Shown: positions 9,904 to 19,909, counted from the first letter of the stretch. The stretch: DNA of 64,000 bases from Alcaligenes endophyticus (GCF_026344035.1 NZ_JAPKND010000011.1:1-64000), one strand, 5' to 3'. Numbers and translations: made by a program. Notes: generated by a model not told the origin, from the letters alone.

Positions 9904-11340
9904 GGGAGCATCCGGATCAGGTAGGTTTATACGCCGCTTTGATTTAGGATAGGTTCGCAAAACATGTGTATACCAAAGCAGCAATAGCACCGCGGATAGG
10001 CCTAACCCTGAGCTGGACATCAACCACATGCTGCCTGCACCAGAAGGCATATTGGGGGATAGACGTAAAAGGAAGTTATCGAGCTGGCCTTTGCCCGGCC
10101 CAAAGCCCAGCCACCAGCCGCCCCCCAAACCCACCCCGCTTAAGGCAATAATTTGCATAAGCATCGGGATAAAAGCAATTTTATATGCGCGCAATATGTA
10201 GGTGACGACGCACTGCAGGGCATCACAGAAATGAAATAAAGGCAGCAGCTGTAGCAGGGCAAGAGCCATCACCACTACCTCTATGTCATTGCTGTACAGT
10301 TGCGCTAAAGTGCCTCGAGTGGCCAGCAATAAACCAGCGGTGAGGCAGGCGAATAAAAATACAATTACCACTCCATAATTACCCGTGATACGAGCACGGT
10401 GTAATTGACCCGCTCCGATAGCCTGAGCAGTGATGGAGGCAGTGGCGACTCCTATTGCCATTGGAATCATAAAGGAAACTGCCGCCAGATTAGCCATAAT
10501 TTGGTGGCCACCGGATACAAACTTACCTTCACGGGCTACCAGTAGTGCCATGAAGGTAAAAGCAAAGATTTCGATAAGATAAGAGCCGCCCATGGGGATG
10601 CCTAAGCGTAAGAGCTCTTTTTGGTCACGCCACAGCGGGCGGCCTAGTTGCAGTTTGAAGCGTTGAAAAAAGGAGTCGCGCTTTAATAAAATAATGCCTG
10701 CGATCAGCATGAGCCAGGAAACAATGGTGGTGGCTAAGCCTGAGCCTACCGCTCCCATGGCGGGTAAGCCCCACTTGCCGAAAATCAGTAGCCAATTGAG
10801 CAAAGCCTTAAACAATACGCTGGCTAAGTTGATGAGCATGACCATTTTTGGCCTTGACACGGCGGTGCCTAAAGCGTAGATAGTGCGGAAAATTAGCGCG
10901 GCAGGCAGGGCTAAGATAAGGCTACGAAGGTACATCACGATTTTGTCATGTACTTCAGGCTCTAATTGTCCCGATGCGCTTAACCAGAGGTCCGGGAAGA
11001 GCAAAGCAATACTGCCGAGCGCGGTTAAAAACAAGGATAGCCAGACTCCTTGCCCCCACATGCGCCCAACCTCAAGGTTGTGATGTGCGCCGTAACTTTG
11101 GGCAAGAATGGGAATTAAGGCGTGTAAAACCCCCATAAGACCAATAAATACGGTGATGTAAATTGATACTCCCAAGCCCATCGCTTGCAAGTCTGCCGCA
11201 CTGGCGTGGCCAGTCATTGCGGTATCCAGCACACCAAAAATAATGCTGGCCCAAGAGCCTAATAATACTGGCCAGGCTTGGTGTAGGATTTTGCTAGCCT
11301 GACGCCATGCTATCGGCGACAACAGCGCGGAAGAAAACAT
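9895..11340 (-). CDS. MATE-family multidrug/Na+ (or H+) antiporter
   Basis: 481 residues with about 12 hydrophobic helices in two homologous halves. The first helix region (QAWPVLLGSWASIIFGVLD) and the matching segment LLRLGIPMGGSYLIEIFAFT in the second half, plus MALLVAREGKFVSGGHQI, are typical of NorM-type MATE proteins. They export cationic drugs and dyes. The gene lies 4 bases downstream of the ArnT-like gene, so the two are probably cotranscribed, but I see no functional link. Confidence 0.88.
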   Translation of the reverse strand: MFSSALLSPIAWRQASKILHQAWPVLLGSWASIIFGVLDTAMTGHASAADLQAMGLGVSIYITVFIGLMGVLHALIPILAQSYGAHHNLEVGRMWGQGVWLSLFLTALGSIALLFPDLWLSASGQLEPEVHDKIVMYLRSLILALPAALIFRTIYALGTAVSRPKMVMLINLASVLFKALLNWLLIFGKWGLPAMGAVGSGLATTIVSWLMLIAGIILLKRDSFFQRFKLQLGRPLWRDQKELLRLGIPMGGSYLIEIFAFTFMALLVAREGKFVSGGHQIMANLAAVSFMIPMAIGVATASITAQAIGAGQLHRARITGNYGVVIVFLFACLTAGLLLATRGTLAQLYSNDIEVVVMALALLQLLPLFHFCDALQCVVTYILRAYKIAFIPMLMQIIALSGVGLGGGWWLGFGPGKGQLDNFLLRLSPNMPSGAGSMWLMSSSGLGLSAVLLLLWYTHVLRTYPKSKRRINLPDPDAPLS

Positions 11341-11344
11341 AAAA

Positions 11345-13108
11345 CTAGTGAGGCTTAGGTAGGCGTATCAATAAAAAGGCTTCGTGACGGTCCGCTTCAC
11401 GTTTGCCCTGCCATAGGATGTCAGCGTTGGCAGCGAGAGGGGCTACTTGTTGGCGTTGTAGGTCGCGCAGGGAGACTTGCTGTAAAACTAAAGAGCAACG
11501 TCGGTCAAAACTTAAGTTGATTTGCTCAAAGACGAGAAAGGAGGCTCGTTGACCAGACCCTACCCCTTCAGCACGTAAGCATTCACCGGCTTGCTGATGG
11601 GTGCGTAGCGCTTGGGCTAAGTCAGCCGACACGCTGCGATAGCTGCGTACATAATCTAAAGAAGGCATCCATAAAGTGACTAACAAGAGCCAGGTGGTAA
11701 TAAGACCACCAGCAGATAATACTGTACCCCGTAGTAAGCCTGCCGGTCGAACCGACAAGCGCCAGCGTACGAGTAGAATCCAGGCGGCGGTTCCTACGAG
11801 TGCGATGAGAATGGCAGGAATAGAGATAAAGGTATCGTAACCTTGAGTTTGACGGGCAATGTTATGAGCAATTTTGCTAGGCCAACCAGTTTGTTGCGCT
11901 ATCCAGCCTAACCAGACGGTAGCGGCAGTGAGCGAAAAACACATGATTGCAAACCAGTCTAGGGCATTGACAATGCCCCGGCGCAAAGTGGGTAAAGCAA
12001 ATGCACCTAATAAAGCACAAGGCAAGACCAGTAAGGAGTACTCGGGCTCAAAAGAGCCTTGTATAAAAAGAAGACTGCTAAAGCTGGAGCCTAAAAATAT
12101 TAATGGTAAGAGCAGGTGGGGGGCGCGTACCCAGGCTCTCCATTGCCATATGGCTAGTAAGGTTAGTGGCCAAGTGGGCCATAGAAACCAGGCTAAGTCG
12201 CGTAAAGAGTTCAGCAAAGCGGCAAAGCCGACCCAAGCAACGGATTGAAGATTCCATAACAGCCATTGCTGTGTCCAGTAAGGGCCTATTCGTTGGGCAG
12301 GAATCCACCATGCCATGACGATAGCAGTGGCGATAGCCAAGCTTAGCGCTAGCCATTTAGCGTGTTTTTGTAATGGTTGTACGAAGGCTATAGATAGCAC
12401 GCTAGCCAATAATATGGGGCTAGCGCCCACTATGCCACGCGTTAAAAAGCACACCCCTAACGTGAGGCCCAGTAAAGCGGCCCCCGAGCCAGGGCGTTGA
12501 AACATACGTACTAGGCTATAGATAACGATTGCTTGGAAGCCAATCAGCGCCGGGACCTCGGAGGTCTCATGCATGCGCCAAATGATGCCTACGGTTGCCA
12601 GTGTAAGTAACAGCGTGGCATCAGCGATCATGCGCCCATAATCGGTAATAGAGGGCTCGCCTCCAAAGGGTAGGCGTACGGGCTGGGCTTCGGGACGTCT
12701 TCCGAGCCAATAGGAAGCCCGCCATAACCCTACACATAACAAGCCAAACCACAGTAGATTGGGCATGCGCGAGGCAATAATGGCAGCGTTTAGCTCACTG
12801 GTGAACAGAGTAAATACGGGAGCGAGCAGGCTGATGCTGAGGGCTCCAATCCACGTGGTGAAAGGTCCAGCCTCGGCATAGGCAAGATGACCTACCTGCG
12901 GGAGCAGCCATGCCTTTAATGAGCCATCATTGATGGCAGTAAGCATGGTTGCCAAACTGACGACATCATCCGTTTTCCATGGATCGCGGAAAAATAGGCC
13001 TGCCAGGATATAAATTAGCCCGGTTAGCACAAGGATTTGTCTTGGTAGCTTGACGGCTGCAGGCGCAGTGAGTCTTGCTGGAGTAGAAAATAGGGTGTTT
13101 GGAGGCAC
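11345..13108 (-). CDS. ArnT/GT39-like polytopic membrane glycosyltransferase
   Basis: 587-residue protein with about 11-12 hydrophobic segments. The first periplasmic loop has RDPWKTDDVVSL, resembling the acidic loop that holds the catalytic Asp of GT-C transferases (ArnT, PMT, PglB relatives), followed by HLAYAEAGPFTTWIGALSI where ArnT-like proteins have their hPPL-type motif. A soluble C-terminal part (about 490-587) would be periplasmic. Such enzymes move sugars from undecaprenyl-phosphate carriers onto lipid A, glycans or proteins; donor and acceptor are unknown. Start is a GTG without a strong ribosome site. A second, more typical family member lies at 59,502-61,049. Confidence 0.68.
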   Translation of the reverse strand: MPPNTLFSTPARLTAPAAVKLPRQILVLTGLIYILAGLFFRDPWKTDDVVSLATMLTAINDGSLKAWLLPQVGHLAYAEAGPFTTWIGALSISLLAPVFTLFTSELNAAIIASRMPNLLWFGLLCVGLWRASYWLGRRPEAQPVRLPFGGEPSITDYGRMIADATLLLTLATVGIIWRMHETSEVPALIGFQAIVIYSLVRMFQRPGSGAALLGLTLGVCFLTRGIVGASPILLASVLSIAFVQPLQKHAKWLALSLAIATAIVMAWWIPAQRIGPYWTQQWLLWNLQSVAWVGFAALLNSLRDLAWFLWPTWPLTLLAIWQWRAWVRAPHLLLPLIFLGSSFSSLLFIQGSFEPEYSLLVLPCALLGAFALPTLRRGIVNALDWFAIMCFSLTAATVWLGWIAQQTGWPSKIAHNIARQTQGYDTFISIPAILIALVGTAAWILLVRWRLSVRPAGLLRGTVLSAGGLITTWLLLVTLWMPSLDYVRSYRSVSADLAQALRTHQQAGECLRAEGVGSGQRASFLVFEQINLSFDRRCSLVLQQVSLRDLQRQQVAPLAANADILWQGKREADRHEAFLLIRLPKPH

Positions 13109-13259
13109 GTCTGGTTTATTAAGACTAAAAACAGCTATATCTTAAAGCAAATCAGCCTTATTGCTTGTTAAACCAGCAGTATGCCTGATTGTGGTCAACA
13201 GCAAGTGGCAGAGGGAAAATAAAGAACTGAAATAGATGCATTGATACCGTTACAGGTAT

Positions 13260-13291
13260 AAAAAAAGGCAGCTTAATAGCCGCCTTTTTTT
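13260..13291 (-). terminator. Rho-independent terminator after rpmE2
   Basis: A-run, then GGC.GC pairing with GC.GCC (one internal A/C mismatch), 6-base loop, then a T-run on the other side. It lies 17 bases beyond the rpmE2 stop and has runs on both flanks, so it may also act on rightward transcripts. Confidence 0.75.
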
Positions 13292-13307
13292 GCTCAATAC
13301 CGACGTA

Positions 13308-13574
13308 TTATTCGCCGCGGCGAACGGTACCTGCAGTGCGAGCAAAGCGGGCGCGGAACTTCTCAACGCGGCCGGTTTCTACGATGCGTGTTTGTGCACC
13401 AGTGTAGAAAGGGTGGGACTCGGAAGTGACATCACACTTGAAAAGCGGGTAGGTAACGCCGTCTTTCTCGATGGTTTCACGAGTCTGTAAAGTGGAGCGA
13501 CTGATAAAGCTGTTGCCAGTTTGTTGATCCAAAAATACCACTTCACGGTATTCTGGGTGTATGCCTGCTTTCAT
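13308..13574 (-). CDS. rpmE2: 50S ribosomal protein L31 type B
   Basis: 88 residues, [20 protein letters not shown] at the start: the type B (YkgM-like) form. It lacks the CxxC pair of zinc-binding L31, having a single Cys in [16 protein letters not shown], so it can work without zinc. The frame is open 37 codons upstream, but the family start is at 13574, where AGGAA precedes the ATG by about 7 bases. Stands alone between two terminators or gaps. I see no clear Zur-type operator upstream. Confidence 0.95.
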   Translation of the reverse strand: MKAGIHPEYREVVFLDQQTGNSFISRSTLQTRETIEKDGVTYPLFKCDVTSESHPFYTGAQTRIVETGRVEKFRARFARTAGTVRRGE

Positions 13575-13769
13575 GATGTGTTCCTGTAACTTGAAATAAG
13601 GATCGCCAGCAGAAAAATAAAAAGGCAGCTCTGCCACGTATCCGGTTAATCGCAAAAGTTTAGCATTGACTTCCGTGTTTACCAAGAAAAATAGCGTGCT
13701 GACGTCTTTAGGGGCATTTATTGCGGCATTTTTGCGCCATTGTTAAGTGGGTGGGGAAAGTGCATTGGT

Positions 13770-14441
13770 TTATATTTGCTTATGCTCAGCCATAGAATAG
13801 GCCTGTTGCCGGGTAATGATAAGGTGATCGACAAGTTGTACGTCGATGAGAGCAAGCGCCTGTTTAAGATGCTGGGTAAGGCGTAGGTCTGATTGGCTAG
13901 GAATGCACAGGCCAGAAGGGTGATTGTGGGCAAGGATAATCGCCGCAGCGTGATGTCGTATCGCCGCTTTGGCGATTTCGCGCGGGTAGACTGAGGCTTG
14001 GTTTAAGGTGCCTTTGGCGACCTCTTCGGTACTCAGTAGTTGGAACTGGGTGTCGAGATAAAGCGCCAGACAGTGTTCGATGGCTAAGGGGCCCAGATAG
14101 GCGATACAGTAGTTTTTGACAAGTTCGGGCCGGTTCAATAGCACCTTATCTTTCATGGCCTCAAGATTGACTCGTCGATGCAGTTCAGCGATGGCTAGAA
14201 TTTCGCAACATTTTGCTGCGCCCACTCCGGGAATGCTACGCAGTGTGTGGGCGTCAGCGGTCAGTAGGCCTTGAATGCCTTGGCAATGATCAAGCAGACG
14301 TTGTCCTAGTTGAACAGCATCGCAACCTGGTAGACCAGTACGCAAAATAATGCCGAGTAATTCAGCAGTGGTAAGGACGGAGGCCGAGTGACTGAGTAAA
14401 CGCTCACGCGGACGCGCATCATGGGGGGAACGGGCAGACAT
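13770..14441 (-). CDS. radC: RadC/YicR-type JAB-domain protein
   Basis: 223 residues, usual length. The N-terminal helix-hairpin-helix region (SIPGVGAAKCCEILAIAEL, about residues 68-86) is followed by an MPN/JAB domain with the metal motif AHNHPSGLCIPSQSD, i.e. HxHP...S..D. The family was named for a supposed role in DNA repair that later work did not confirm; a metal-dependent nuclease or protease-like role is inferred from the fold. It lies divergent from fkpB with a 51-base gap. Confidence 0.93.
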   Translation of the reverse strand: MSARSPHDARPRERLLSHSASVLTTAELLGIILRTGLPGCDAVQLGQRLLDHCQGIQGLLTADAHTLRSIPGVGAAKCCEILAIAELHRRVNLEAMKDKVLLNRPELVKNYCIAYLGPLAIEHCLALYLDTQFQLLSTEEVAKGTLNQASVYPREIAKAAIRHHAAAIILAHNHPSGLCIPSQSDLRLTQHLKQALALIDVQLVDHLIITRQQAYSMAEHKQI

Positions 14442-14492
14442 AGAGTAATCTGGCGTAAAATAGAGTTTAACGTTTACTTATGGTGATAGATT

Positions 14493-14969
14493 TTGAACGC
14501 GCCTACTAGCCCCGAGAAGGTAATTGTCCGTCCGGACTCCTACCTGACATTACATTACCGCATCGAGATCCTGACTGGCCCAGCAGCAGGCTCTGTTTTT
14601 ACTGATACGTTTACGGAACGTCCTGCCACCTTGCAATTAGGCGTGGGGCAGTGGTCGCCCGGGATGGAGCAGCCATTATTAGGACGCGCCGAGCAGGAAC
14701 AGTTTGAGTTTGTTTTACCCTGCGAGCAAGCCTATGGCGCCCGTAATCCAGACCTCTTGCAACGGGTTACGCGCAAGGCTTTGGCGACACATGCTCCTGA
14801 AGGTGAGCAGTTTGAGGCGGGTGAAATGATTGAATTCCATACGCCTGACGGTGGGCGTTACTCTGGGGTCTTGAAAGAACTCGATGAGCAGTCTGCGTTA
14901 TTGGATTTTAATCATCCTCTGGCAGGCGCTGATTTGAAAGTTGAAGTTTATATTTTAGGGATTTTGTAA
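14493..14969 (+). CDS. fkpB: FKBP-type peptidyl-prolyl isomerase, SlpA/FkpB type
   Basis: 158-residue cytoplasmic isomerase and chaperone. The FKBP core opens LTLHYRIEI and shows [18 protein letters not shown]; an inserted flap follows [19 protein letters not shown], the typical IF-domain signature of SlyD/SlpA proteins. It lacks the His-rich tail of SlyD. The start is TTG at 14493 with no strong ribosome site. Its TAA overlaps the ATG of ispH by one base (TAATG); fkpB-ispH is a conserved proteobacterial pair. Confidence 0.92.
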   Translation: MNAPTSPEKVIVRPDSYLTLHYRIEILTGPAAGSVFTDTFTERPATLQLGVGQWSPGMEQPLLGRAEQEQFEFVLPCEQAYGARNPDLLQRVTRKALATHAPEGEQFEAGEMIEFHTPDGGRYSGVLKELDEQSALLDFNHPLAGADLKVEVYILGIL

Positions 14970-15943
14970 TGTCTCACCTTGAAACGGCAGACCTTACTGA
15001 GGTCGTCTTGGCGCAGCCACGTGGTTTCTGTGCTGGGGTAGATAGGGCCATCGATATCGTGGAGCGTGCTTTAGAATTGCACGGCGCGCCTATTTACGTG
15101 CGCCATGAAATTGTGCATAACCGTTATGTGGTCGAGGATTTGCGTAATAAAGGGGCCATTTTTATTGCCCAGCTCGATGAGGCTCCAACCGGCGCGATCG
15201 TCGTGTTTTCGGCGCATGGCGTTTCGCGTGAGGTTCGAGCCGACGCAGAACAGCGTGGCCTGCGAGTCTTTGACGCGACGTGCCCTTTGGTAACAAAGGT
15301 GCATATAGAAGTGACACGTATGCGGGCGGATGGGCGTGAGATCATCATGATTGGCCATCAAGGCCACCCCGAGGTGGAAGGCACTTTAGGGCAGGCCGAC
15401 GGGGGCATGTACTTGGTGGAAACACCTGAAGACGTGGCAAACTTGACCGTGACAAATCCCGATAAGCTGGCTTTTGTGACGCAAACGACATTATCGGTTG
15501 ATGATGCACAACTGGTGGCTGAGGCTTTGCGCGCGCGTTTTCCTGCCATCGTTGAGCCGAAAAAAAGTGATATTTGCTATGCCACACAGAATCGTCAGGA
15601 TGCAGTGAAGTTTATGGCTCCTCAGTGCGACTTGGTGTTAGTAGTGGGTAGTCCCAATAGTTCGAACTCCAACCGTTTACGAGAAGTGGCAGAACGTAAA
15701 GGTGCAGCGGCGTATCTGCTTGATAGCCCAGAACAAATAGATCCGTCTTGGCTAGAGGGGAAAAAACGTATTGGTGTGACGGCGGGCGCATCGGCTCCTG
15801 AGGTGTTGGTTGAGCAAGTTATACAGCGTCTGAAAGAGCTAGGTGTGCAGCGTGTGCGGCCACTCGAAGGGGTAGAAGAGACAATTTCGTTTCCGTTACC
15901 ACGTGAACTCTCACGTAAAATCGAGAGTAATAATAAAGGATAA
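14969..15943 (+). CDS. ispH: 4-hydroxy-3-methylbut-2-enyl diphosphate reductase
   Basis: Last enzyme of the MEP isoprenoid pathway: an iron-sulfur protein that reduces HMBPP to IPP and DMAPP. 324 residues. The three cluster Cys are visible at 21 ([12 protein letters not shown]), 105 ([11 protein letters not shown]) and 203 ([11 protein letters not shown]), and the catalytic loop [11 protein letters not shown] is near residue 130. C-terminal [15 protein letters not shown] is typical. Translationally coupled to fkpB by the TAATG overlap. Confidence 0.97.
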   Translation: MSHLETADLTEVVLAQPRGFCAGVDRAIDIVERALELHGAPIYVRHEIVHNRYVVEDLRNKGAIFIAQLDEAPTGAIVVFSAHGVSREVRADAEQRGLRVFDATCPLVTKVHIEVTRMRADGREIIMIGHQGHPEVEGTLGQADGGMYLVETPEDVANLTVTNPDKLAFVTQTTLSVDDAQLVAEALRARFPAIVEPKKSDICYATQNRQDAVKFMAPQCDLVLVVGSPNSSNSNRLREVAERKGAAAYLLDSPEQIDPSWLEGKKRIGVTAGASAPEVLVEQVIQRLKELGVQRVRPLEGVEETISFPLPRELSRKIESNNKG

Positions 15944-16002
15944 AATAATAGGGTGATGCTCATCGATTACTTGTCTATGAGCATCCCATAAGGGGACAGT
16001 GC

Positions 16003-16872
16003 ATGAGGGTAGGCTTCTGTGGTTTGGGTCTGATGGGGCAACCTATGGTGGCACGCTTATTAGCTGCCGGCCATGAGGTCTATGTATGGAACCGTACGGC
16101 GGATAAAGCGCAGGCTTTATTGACCTTAGGTGCAAAGTGGGTCAGTACCCCGGCAGAACTTGCGCAACATTGTGAGCACGTGTTGTTGTGCGTTTATGAT
16201 ACGCAAGCAGTGCACGATGTCGTGTTTGGGGAAAGCGGCTTAGCTACTGTAAAGGGGGCTTTGCGTATCGTGGTAGACCACTCTTCCATCATTCCTGAGG
16301 CAACCCGCGATATGGCTGAGCGTCTGTGGGAGCAACGACAGGTGTATTGGCTAGACGCACCCGTATCAGGGGGTACTATAGGGGCTGAAAATGGTACCTT
16401 AGCGATTATGGTCGGGGGCGACGAGTTAGCCTTAGAAATTATAAAGCCAACGTTACATGCCTACGCGAGTCAAATTACGCATATGGGCGCAAATGGCGCT
16501 GGGCAAGTTACTAAGCTATGTAACCAAACTATCGTCGCTACGACGCTAAATGCCATTGCTGAGGCCATTAGTTTGGCCCAAGACAATGGGGTTGCGGCAG
16601 AGCGCTTGAACCAAGCCCTGAAAGGCGGGTGGGCAGACTCGGTATTACTCCAGTTGTTTGTGCCTCGTATGACCCAAGGCACGCAAGATACTAAAGCTAG
16701 CTTAGACACCATGCTTAAAGATTTAAATACCGTCGCTAGCCTAGCGCAGCAAAGCCACACTGCTATGCCAGTTAGTCATGCCGCGCAACAACAATATTGT
16801 CGGGCGCACCGAATGGGAATAGGCGGAAGCGATGTGGCCGAACTGATGAAGGTATTAGACGCTAGAAAATAG
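16003..16872 (+). CDS. Beta-hydroxyacid dehydrogenase (3-hydroxyisobutyrate / tartronate semialdehyde reductase type)
   Basis: 289-residue NAD(P)-dependent oxidoreductase. Rossmann motif GLGLMG at residues 7-12 with NRT after strand 2, substrate-binding loop DAPVSGGTIGAENG (118-131), and the catalytic Lys in GAGQVTKLCNQ (Lys171). Family members interconvert 3-hydroxyisobutyrate, tartronate semialdehyde, 2-hydroxy-3-oxopropionate or sulfolactaldehyde-type substrates; the exact one cannot be assigned and no pathway genes are next to it. A ribosome site AAGGGG precedes the ATG. Confidence 0.85.
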   Translation: MRVGFCGLGLMGQPMVARLLAAGHEVYVWNRTADKAQALLTLGAKWVSTPAELAQHCEHVLLCVYDTQAVHDVVFGESGLATVKGALRIVVDHSSIIPEATRDMAERLWEQRQVYWLDAPVSGGTIGAENGTLAIMVGGDELALEIIKPTLHAYASQITHMGANGAGQVTKLCNQTIVATTLNAIAEAISLAQDNGVAAERLNQALKGGWADSVLLQLFVPRMTQGTQDTKASLDTMLKDLNTVASLAQQSHTAMPVSHAAQQQYCRAHRMGIGGSDVAELMKVLDARK

Positions 16873-16907
16873 CGCCTATGTATCTTTATGGACTAGGTTC
16901 CTACTAT

Positions 16908-17669
16908 TTAGAAACTGTAGCCTAGCCCCAGTCCACCAAATACACTACTTTTTTTCTCAACAATTGGGCTGTTTTTAGCATCACTAGTAAGATTATTGAC
17001 TCCTACTAGGCCGTGTACATGCCAACTGTCGCTGAGCTGATGAGTGGCCAGACCATAAACAGAGTACGAGCGCATGCCAGCACTGGCTTGATAAGTGTGT
17101 AGGTTGCCGTTACTGGCGGCTGCTTCGTTGGGTTCAACCCCGAAGTATGTTTGCATGGCTTTTTTATTGGACCATTTTAATTCGGTTCCTACACGCAACT
17201 GGCTGGCACCCTCTTGCCACAGTTTATAGCTGATATCTGCGGTGAAGTTACTCCCGTAACCACTTTTTAGCGCTTGGTAATAACTGGCGTCGAGCACTAC
17301 ATCGCCTAGCTGTAGCGCTGTAAATACCCCTAGGTTGCCGTGACGGCTGATGTCATGCATACCATGTAGGCGTGCTGAGTCACCGGACTTACGAGCCTGT
17401 GATAAAGAGACGAAACTGCCTATAGTCCAGTTTTCTGTCAGTTCGGTTTGCACACCAGCGGCTGGCATGCCCGAGCGCGGACTTAAAAAGAAATGCCCAT
17501 TGCGATGTTTTAATAGAGGACTAAAGCGTGTGCCATATTGGTTGGAACCTTCGTATTTGGGAAGAAAGCCAAGACCTACTCCAATGGTGGTGTTTTGAGC
17601 TAGGGCTGCGCAGGGCATGACACTGAGTATTAGCAGGGCGGTAAGAGACTTAGAGCGAGCGAAAAACAT
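16908..17669 (-). CDS. MipA/OmpV-family outer-membrane protein
   Basis: 253 residues from the ATG at 17669, with a clear signal peptide (MFFARSKSLTALLILSVMPC, cleavage probably after ALAQ). The mature part is a beta-barrel with the family opening GVGLGFLPKYEGSNQYGTRF and a C-terminal aromatic residue (GLGLGYSF) as expected for BAM-assembled proteins. MipA is reported as a scaffold for murein synthesis enzymes; OmpV relatives are porin-like. The upstream 28 in-frame codons are unlikely to be translated because AAAGGTAG precedes the chosen start. Convergent with the dehydrogenase gene. Confidence 0.86.
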   Translation of the reverse strand: MFFARSKSLTALLILSVMPCAALAQNTTIGVGLGFLPKYEGSNQYGTRFSPLLKHRNGHFFLSPRSGMPAAGVQTELTENWTIGSFVSLSQARKSGDSARLHGMHDISRHGNLGVFTALQLGDVVLDASYYQALKSGYGSNFTADISYKLWQEGASQLRVGTELKWSNKKAMQTYFGVEPNEAAASNGNLHTYQASAGMRSYSVYGLATHQLSDSWHVHGLVGVNNLTSDAKNSPIVEKKSSVFGGLGLGYSF

Positions 17670-17982
17670 AAAGCTACCTTTCTTTTGTATAGCTAGGTGG
17701 ATTGAGGGTAATGGTAACAATAATTTGCGATGCATAGAAACACCGCCGCACAAACTTTGTGTTTTCTTAAGAGTTTTTCTTTTTTGTGCTGAAGAAGCTA
17801 TTTGAACTTCACTACTTTACAAATTTTATCAAAAAACCAGTGTGATGCCTGTGAGATAATGTTGGGTAGTAATGTATATGTGGTTGATGAGCAAGAGAGT
17901 AAATTTTTGATTTGCTTTTAGGTTTCATGTCGCCTACTACACAGGCAAACCGCTTTTGAGGTTTATTTCTAGGGGTAATGTA
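17670..17982. other. Intergenic region between divergent mipA-like and DUF945 genes
   Basis: About 310 bases, AT-rich, presumably holding the divergent promoters. The only clear element is AGGGG at 17971-17975, the ribosome site of the DUF945 gene. I see no RNA gene or strong hairpin. Confidence 0.5.
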
Positions 17983-19404
17983 ATGAAGAAAAGCACAGGC
18001 GTACTGACTCTAGTCGTCGCTCTGGCTGCTGCCTATACCGGTGCAAGTTGGTATGTGGGCACAAAGACAGAAAATGCAATTCGGGCGCAGATTAACACTG
18101 CCAACGAATACTTGCGCGCTCAAACTCAGTTTGAACAATTGAAAATTGAACTAGCTAGCTACAACCGTTCGATTTTTTCCGCCACAGCTTCTTATGTTTT
18201 GTCATTACGTGCGCAGGGTGAGCAAGAAACGTATGAGTTTATCTTAAACGATACGATCGCTCATGGCCCCATCCCTTTTGCTGCTGGGTCTTATGTGCCG
18301 GCTATGGCCGTCTCCCACCTTGAGTTGCAAAAAAATGCGACGGTGGAAGACTGGTTTGAGTTTACCGATGGTAAAACGCCTGTCTATGCTGACACAACAA
18401 TTTCTTGGTCTGGTAAGGCGGACAGCACAGTGGAATTTTTGGGATTCAAAAAAGCCCAAGAAGAGTTCACCATGGATTTTAGTGGCGGACAGTTTATTAC
18501 TGAGCTAGATAGCAGTGCTAAAAGCTATACAGGTAAATTTAACTTTGATCATTTTATATTGGACTCGATTGAAGATGAGCCATTTCAAATGACCTTAAAT
18601 AAGTTATATGGCGACTTCTCTTATACGGGGCAGTTATACGTTGACGACAAGCAGCTAGGTAAGGTCGTTTTGGAAAAAGCGGAAATTAACGCTGAAAAGG
18701 CAAACCTATCTTTGCATGGCTTGGAAGTCACAGGCAATTCGGCTACGATCAATGAAATGCTGAGTGGTCAGGCCCGCTACGCCGTCAAGAGCATCAAGGT
18801 TAGCGATCAAGATATAGGTAATCTAGAGATAGGCGTCGCGCTGAGTAATTGGTATGCCCCTGCTGTAAAAAATATCACCGATGTACTCAACCAACTCTCA
18901 GCAGATCCTGATCTGGATAATCTGTCCGAGGCCGAGAGGCAGCAATTACTAAACGACTTACATGCTCTTTTAGAGCGTAAGCCTAGTATCACTATTGCTC
19001 CTGTACTTTGGGCTAACTCAGCAGGCAAGACTGATTTTGGCTTGGAAGTAAAACTACAGGCTCCATCGACTAAACAGGCAGATCTTGTTGATGTAATGGC
19101 TTGGAATGAGGCGCTGGAAGAGGCGCAGCTCACAGTACAAATTTCTCGCCCCATGTTAGAGCAAGTCATCAATGCAATGGCTCAGACAGACGAGGAGTTT
19201 GATTTGCCCGCCGTTATGGAGGCTCTTGATCAAGTCTTCGAAGCGGCTTCTGGCTTGGAAGCTATGGGCTTAGTGAAAATGACCGACGACGGTATGGAGA
19301 GTCGCATTATTTATCGTGGCGCCGAAGGCGGTACACTTAATATTAACGGTGTTCCAGTGCCTATGTCTGATTTGCTTATGATGGGCATGGGCTTGCTGAT
19401 GTAA
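17983..19404 (+). CDS. DUF945 (YdgA-like) protein, secreted or membrane-anchored
   Basis: 473 residues beginning MKKSTGVLTLVVALAAAYTG: an N-terminal hydrophobic segment that is either an uncleaved anchor or a signal peptide. The rest is hydrophilic and acidic, with the YdgA-like opening ASWYVGTKTENAIR, a SYNRSIFSATASYVL-like block, and a C-terminal region ending in Met/Gly/Leu (SDLLMMGMGLLM). The family is found in the envelope of many gammaproteobacteria and betaproteobacteria and its function is poorly defined. Start chosen at the ATG with AGGGG 7 bases upstream rather than the frame's first codon at 17956. A terminator follows. Confidence 0.75.
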   Translation: MKKSTGVLTLVVALAAAYTGASWYVGTKTENAIRAQINTANEYLRAQTQFEQLKIELASYNRSIFSATASYVLSLRAQGEQETYEFILNDTIAHGPIPFAAGSYVPAMAVSHLELQKNATVEDWFEFTDGKTPVYADTTISWSGKADSTVEFLGFKKAQEEFTMDFSGGQFITELDSSAKSYTGKFNFDHFILDSIEDEPFQMTLNKLYGDFSYTGQLYVDDKQLGKVVLEKAEINAEKANLSLHGLEVTGNSATINEMLSGQARYAVKSIKVSDQDIGNLEIGVALSNWYAPAVKNITDVLNQLSADPDLDNLSEAERQQLLNDLHALLERKPSITIAPVLWANSAGKTDFGLEVKLQAPSTKQADLVDVMAWNEALEEAQLTVQISRPMLEQVINAMAQTDEEFDLPAVMEALDQVFEAASGLEAMGLVKMTDDGMESRIIYRGAEGGTLNINGVPVPMSDLLMMGMGLLM

Positions 19405-19421
19405 GAATAGTCCCACCTAGA

Positions 19422-19450
19422 AAAGAGAGGCTTTATCGCTTCTCTTTTTT
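19422..19450 (+). terminator. Rho-independent terminator after the DUF945 gene
   Basis: AAAGAGAGGC pairs with GCTTCTCTTT (10 bp including one G-T) around a 6-base loop, then a run of T. It begins 18 bases after the stop codon. Confidence 0.85.
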
Positions 19451-19539
19451 TATGGCTATAGCTTTGATCACTCCTTGCTCGCCATAAACTAGGGTGAAGG
19501 CAGGGCAGTGGTACTGAAAAAATTGTTAAGAGATGAAAG

Positions 19540-19905
19540 ATGAAAAAGTCCCGTTCGTTAGCGGATCAGCTATCAGGCTTGGTTTATAGCACTGAGCTTG
19601 GCAGTACGTGTCCTAATTGTCGTCAGGCATTGGAGGCTTGTACGTGTCAAGCGGTTGCAGCCAAACCGCCTCCAAGTGATGGCCGTGCTTGGGTGAGGTA
19701 CGAAACCAAGGGAAGAAAAGGCAAGGGCGTGACCACTGTACAGGGTTTGCAAGTAACGGCAGAGCAGTTGGCAGAGCTCGCAAAGACGTTAAAAAACTAC
19801 TGTGGAAGTGGAGGGACGGTAAAAGGCTGGATAATTGAAATCCAAGGTGAGCACGGCGATAAAATACTAGCTAAACTACGGCAATTAGGTTTTAAAACTC
19901 GCTGA
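19540..19905 (+). CDS. yciH: SUI1/YciH-family translation factor homologue
   Basis: 121 residues with the eIF1-like SUI1 domain in the second half (GKGVTTVQGLQVTAEQLAEL, then GCGGTVK-like SGGTVKGWIIEIQGEHGDKI). The N-terminal part has four Cys (24, 27, 34, 36) in TCPNCRQALEACTC, suggesting a small metal site. Bacterial YciH is reported to affect start-site fidelity, but it is not essential. Single gene behind a terminator. Confidence 0.88.
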   Translation: MKKSRSLADQLSGLVYSTELGSTCPNCRQALEACTCQAVAAKPPPSDGRAWVRYETKGRKGKGVTTVQGLQVTAEQLAELAKTLKNYCGSGGTVKGWIIEIQGEHGDKILAKLRQLGFKTR

Positions 19906-19909
19906 TTAT

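Noticed and set aside
16880-16925. Terminator between the dehydrogenase and MipA-like genes
   Set aside because: The inverted repeat CTAGG..CCTAG is interrupted, partly within the coding end, and has no T-run.
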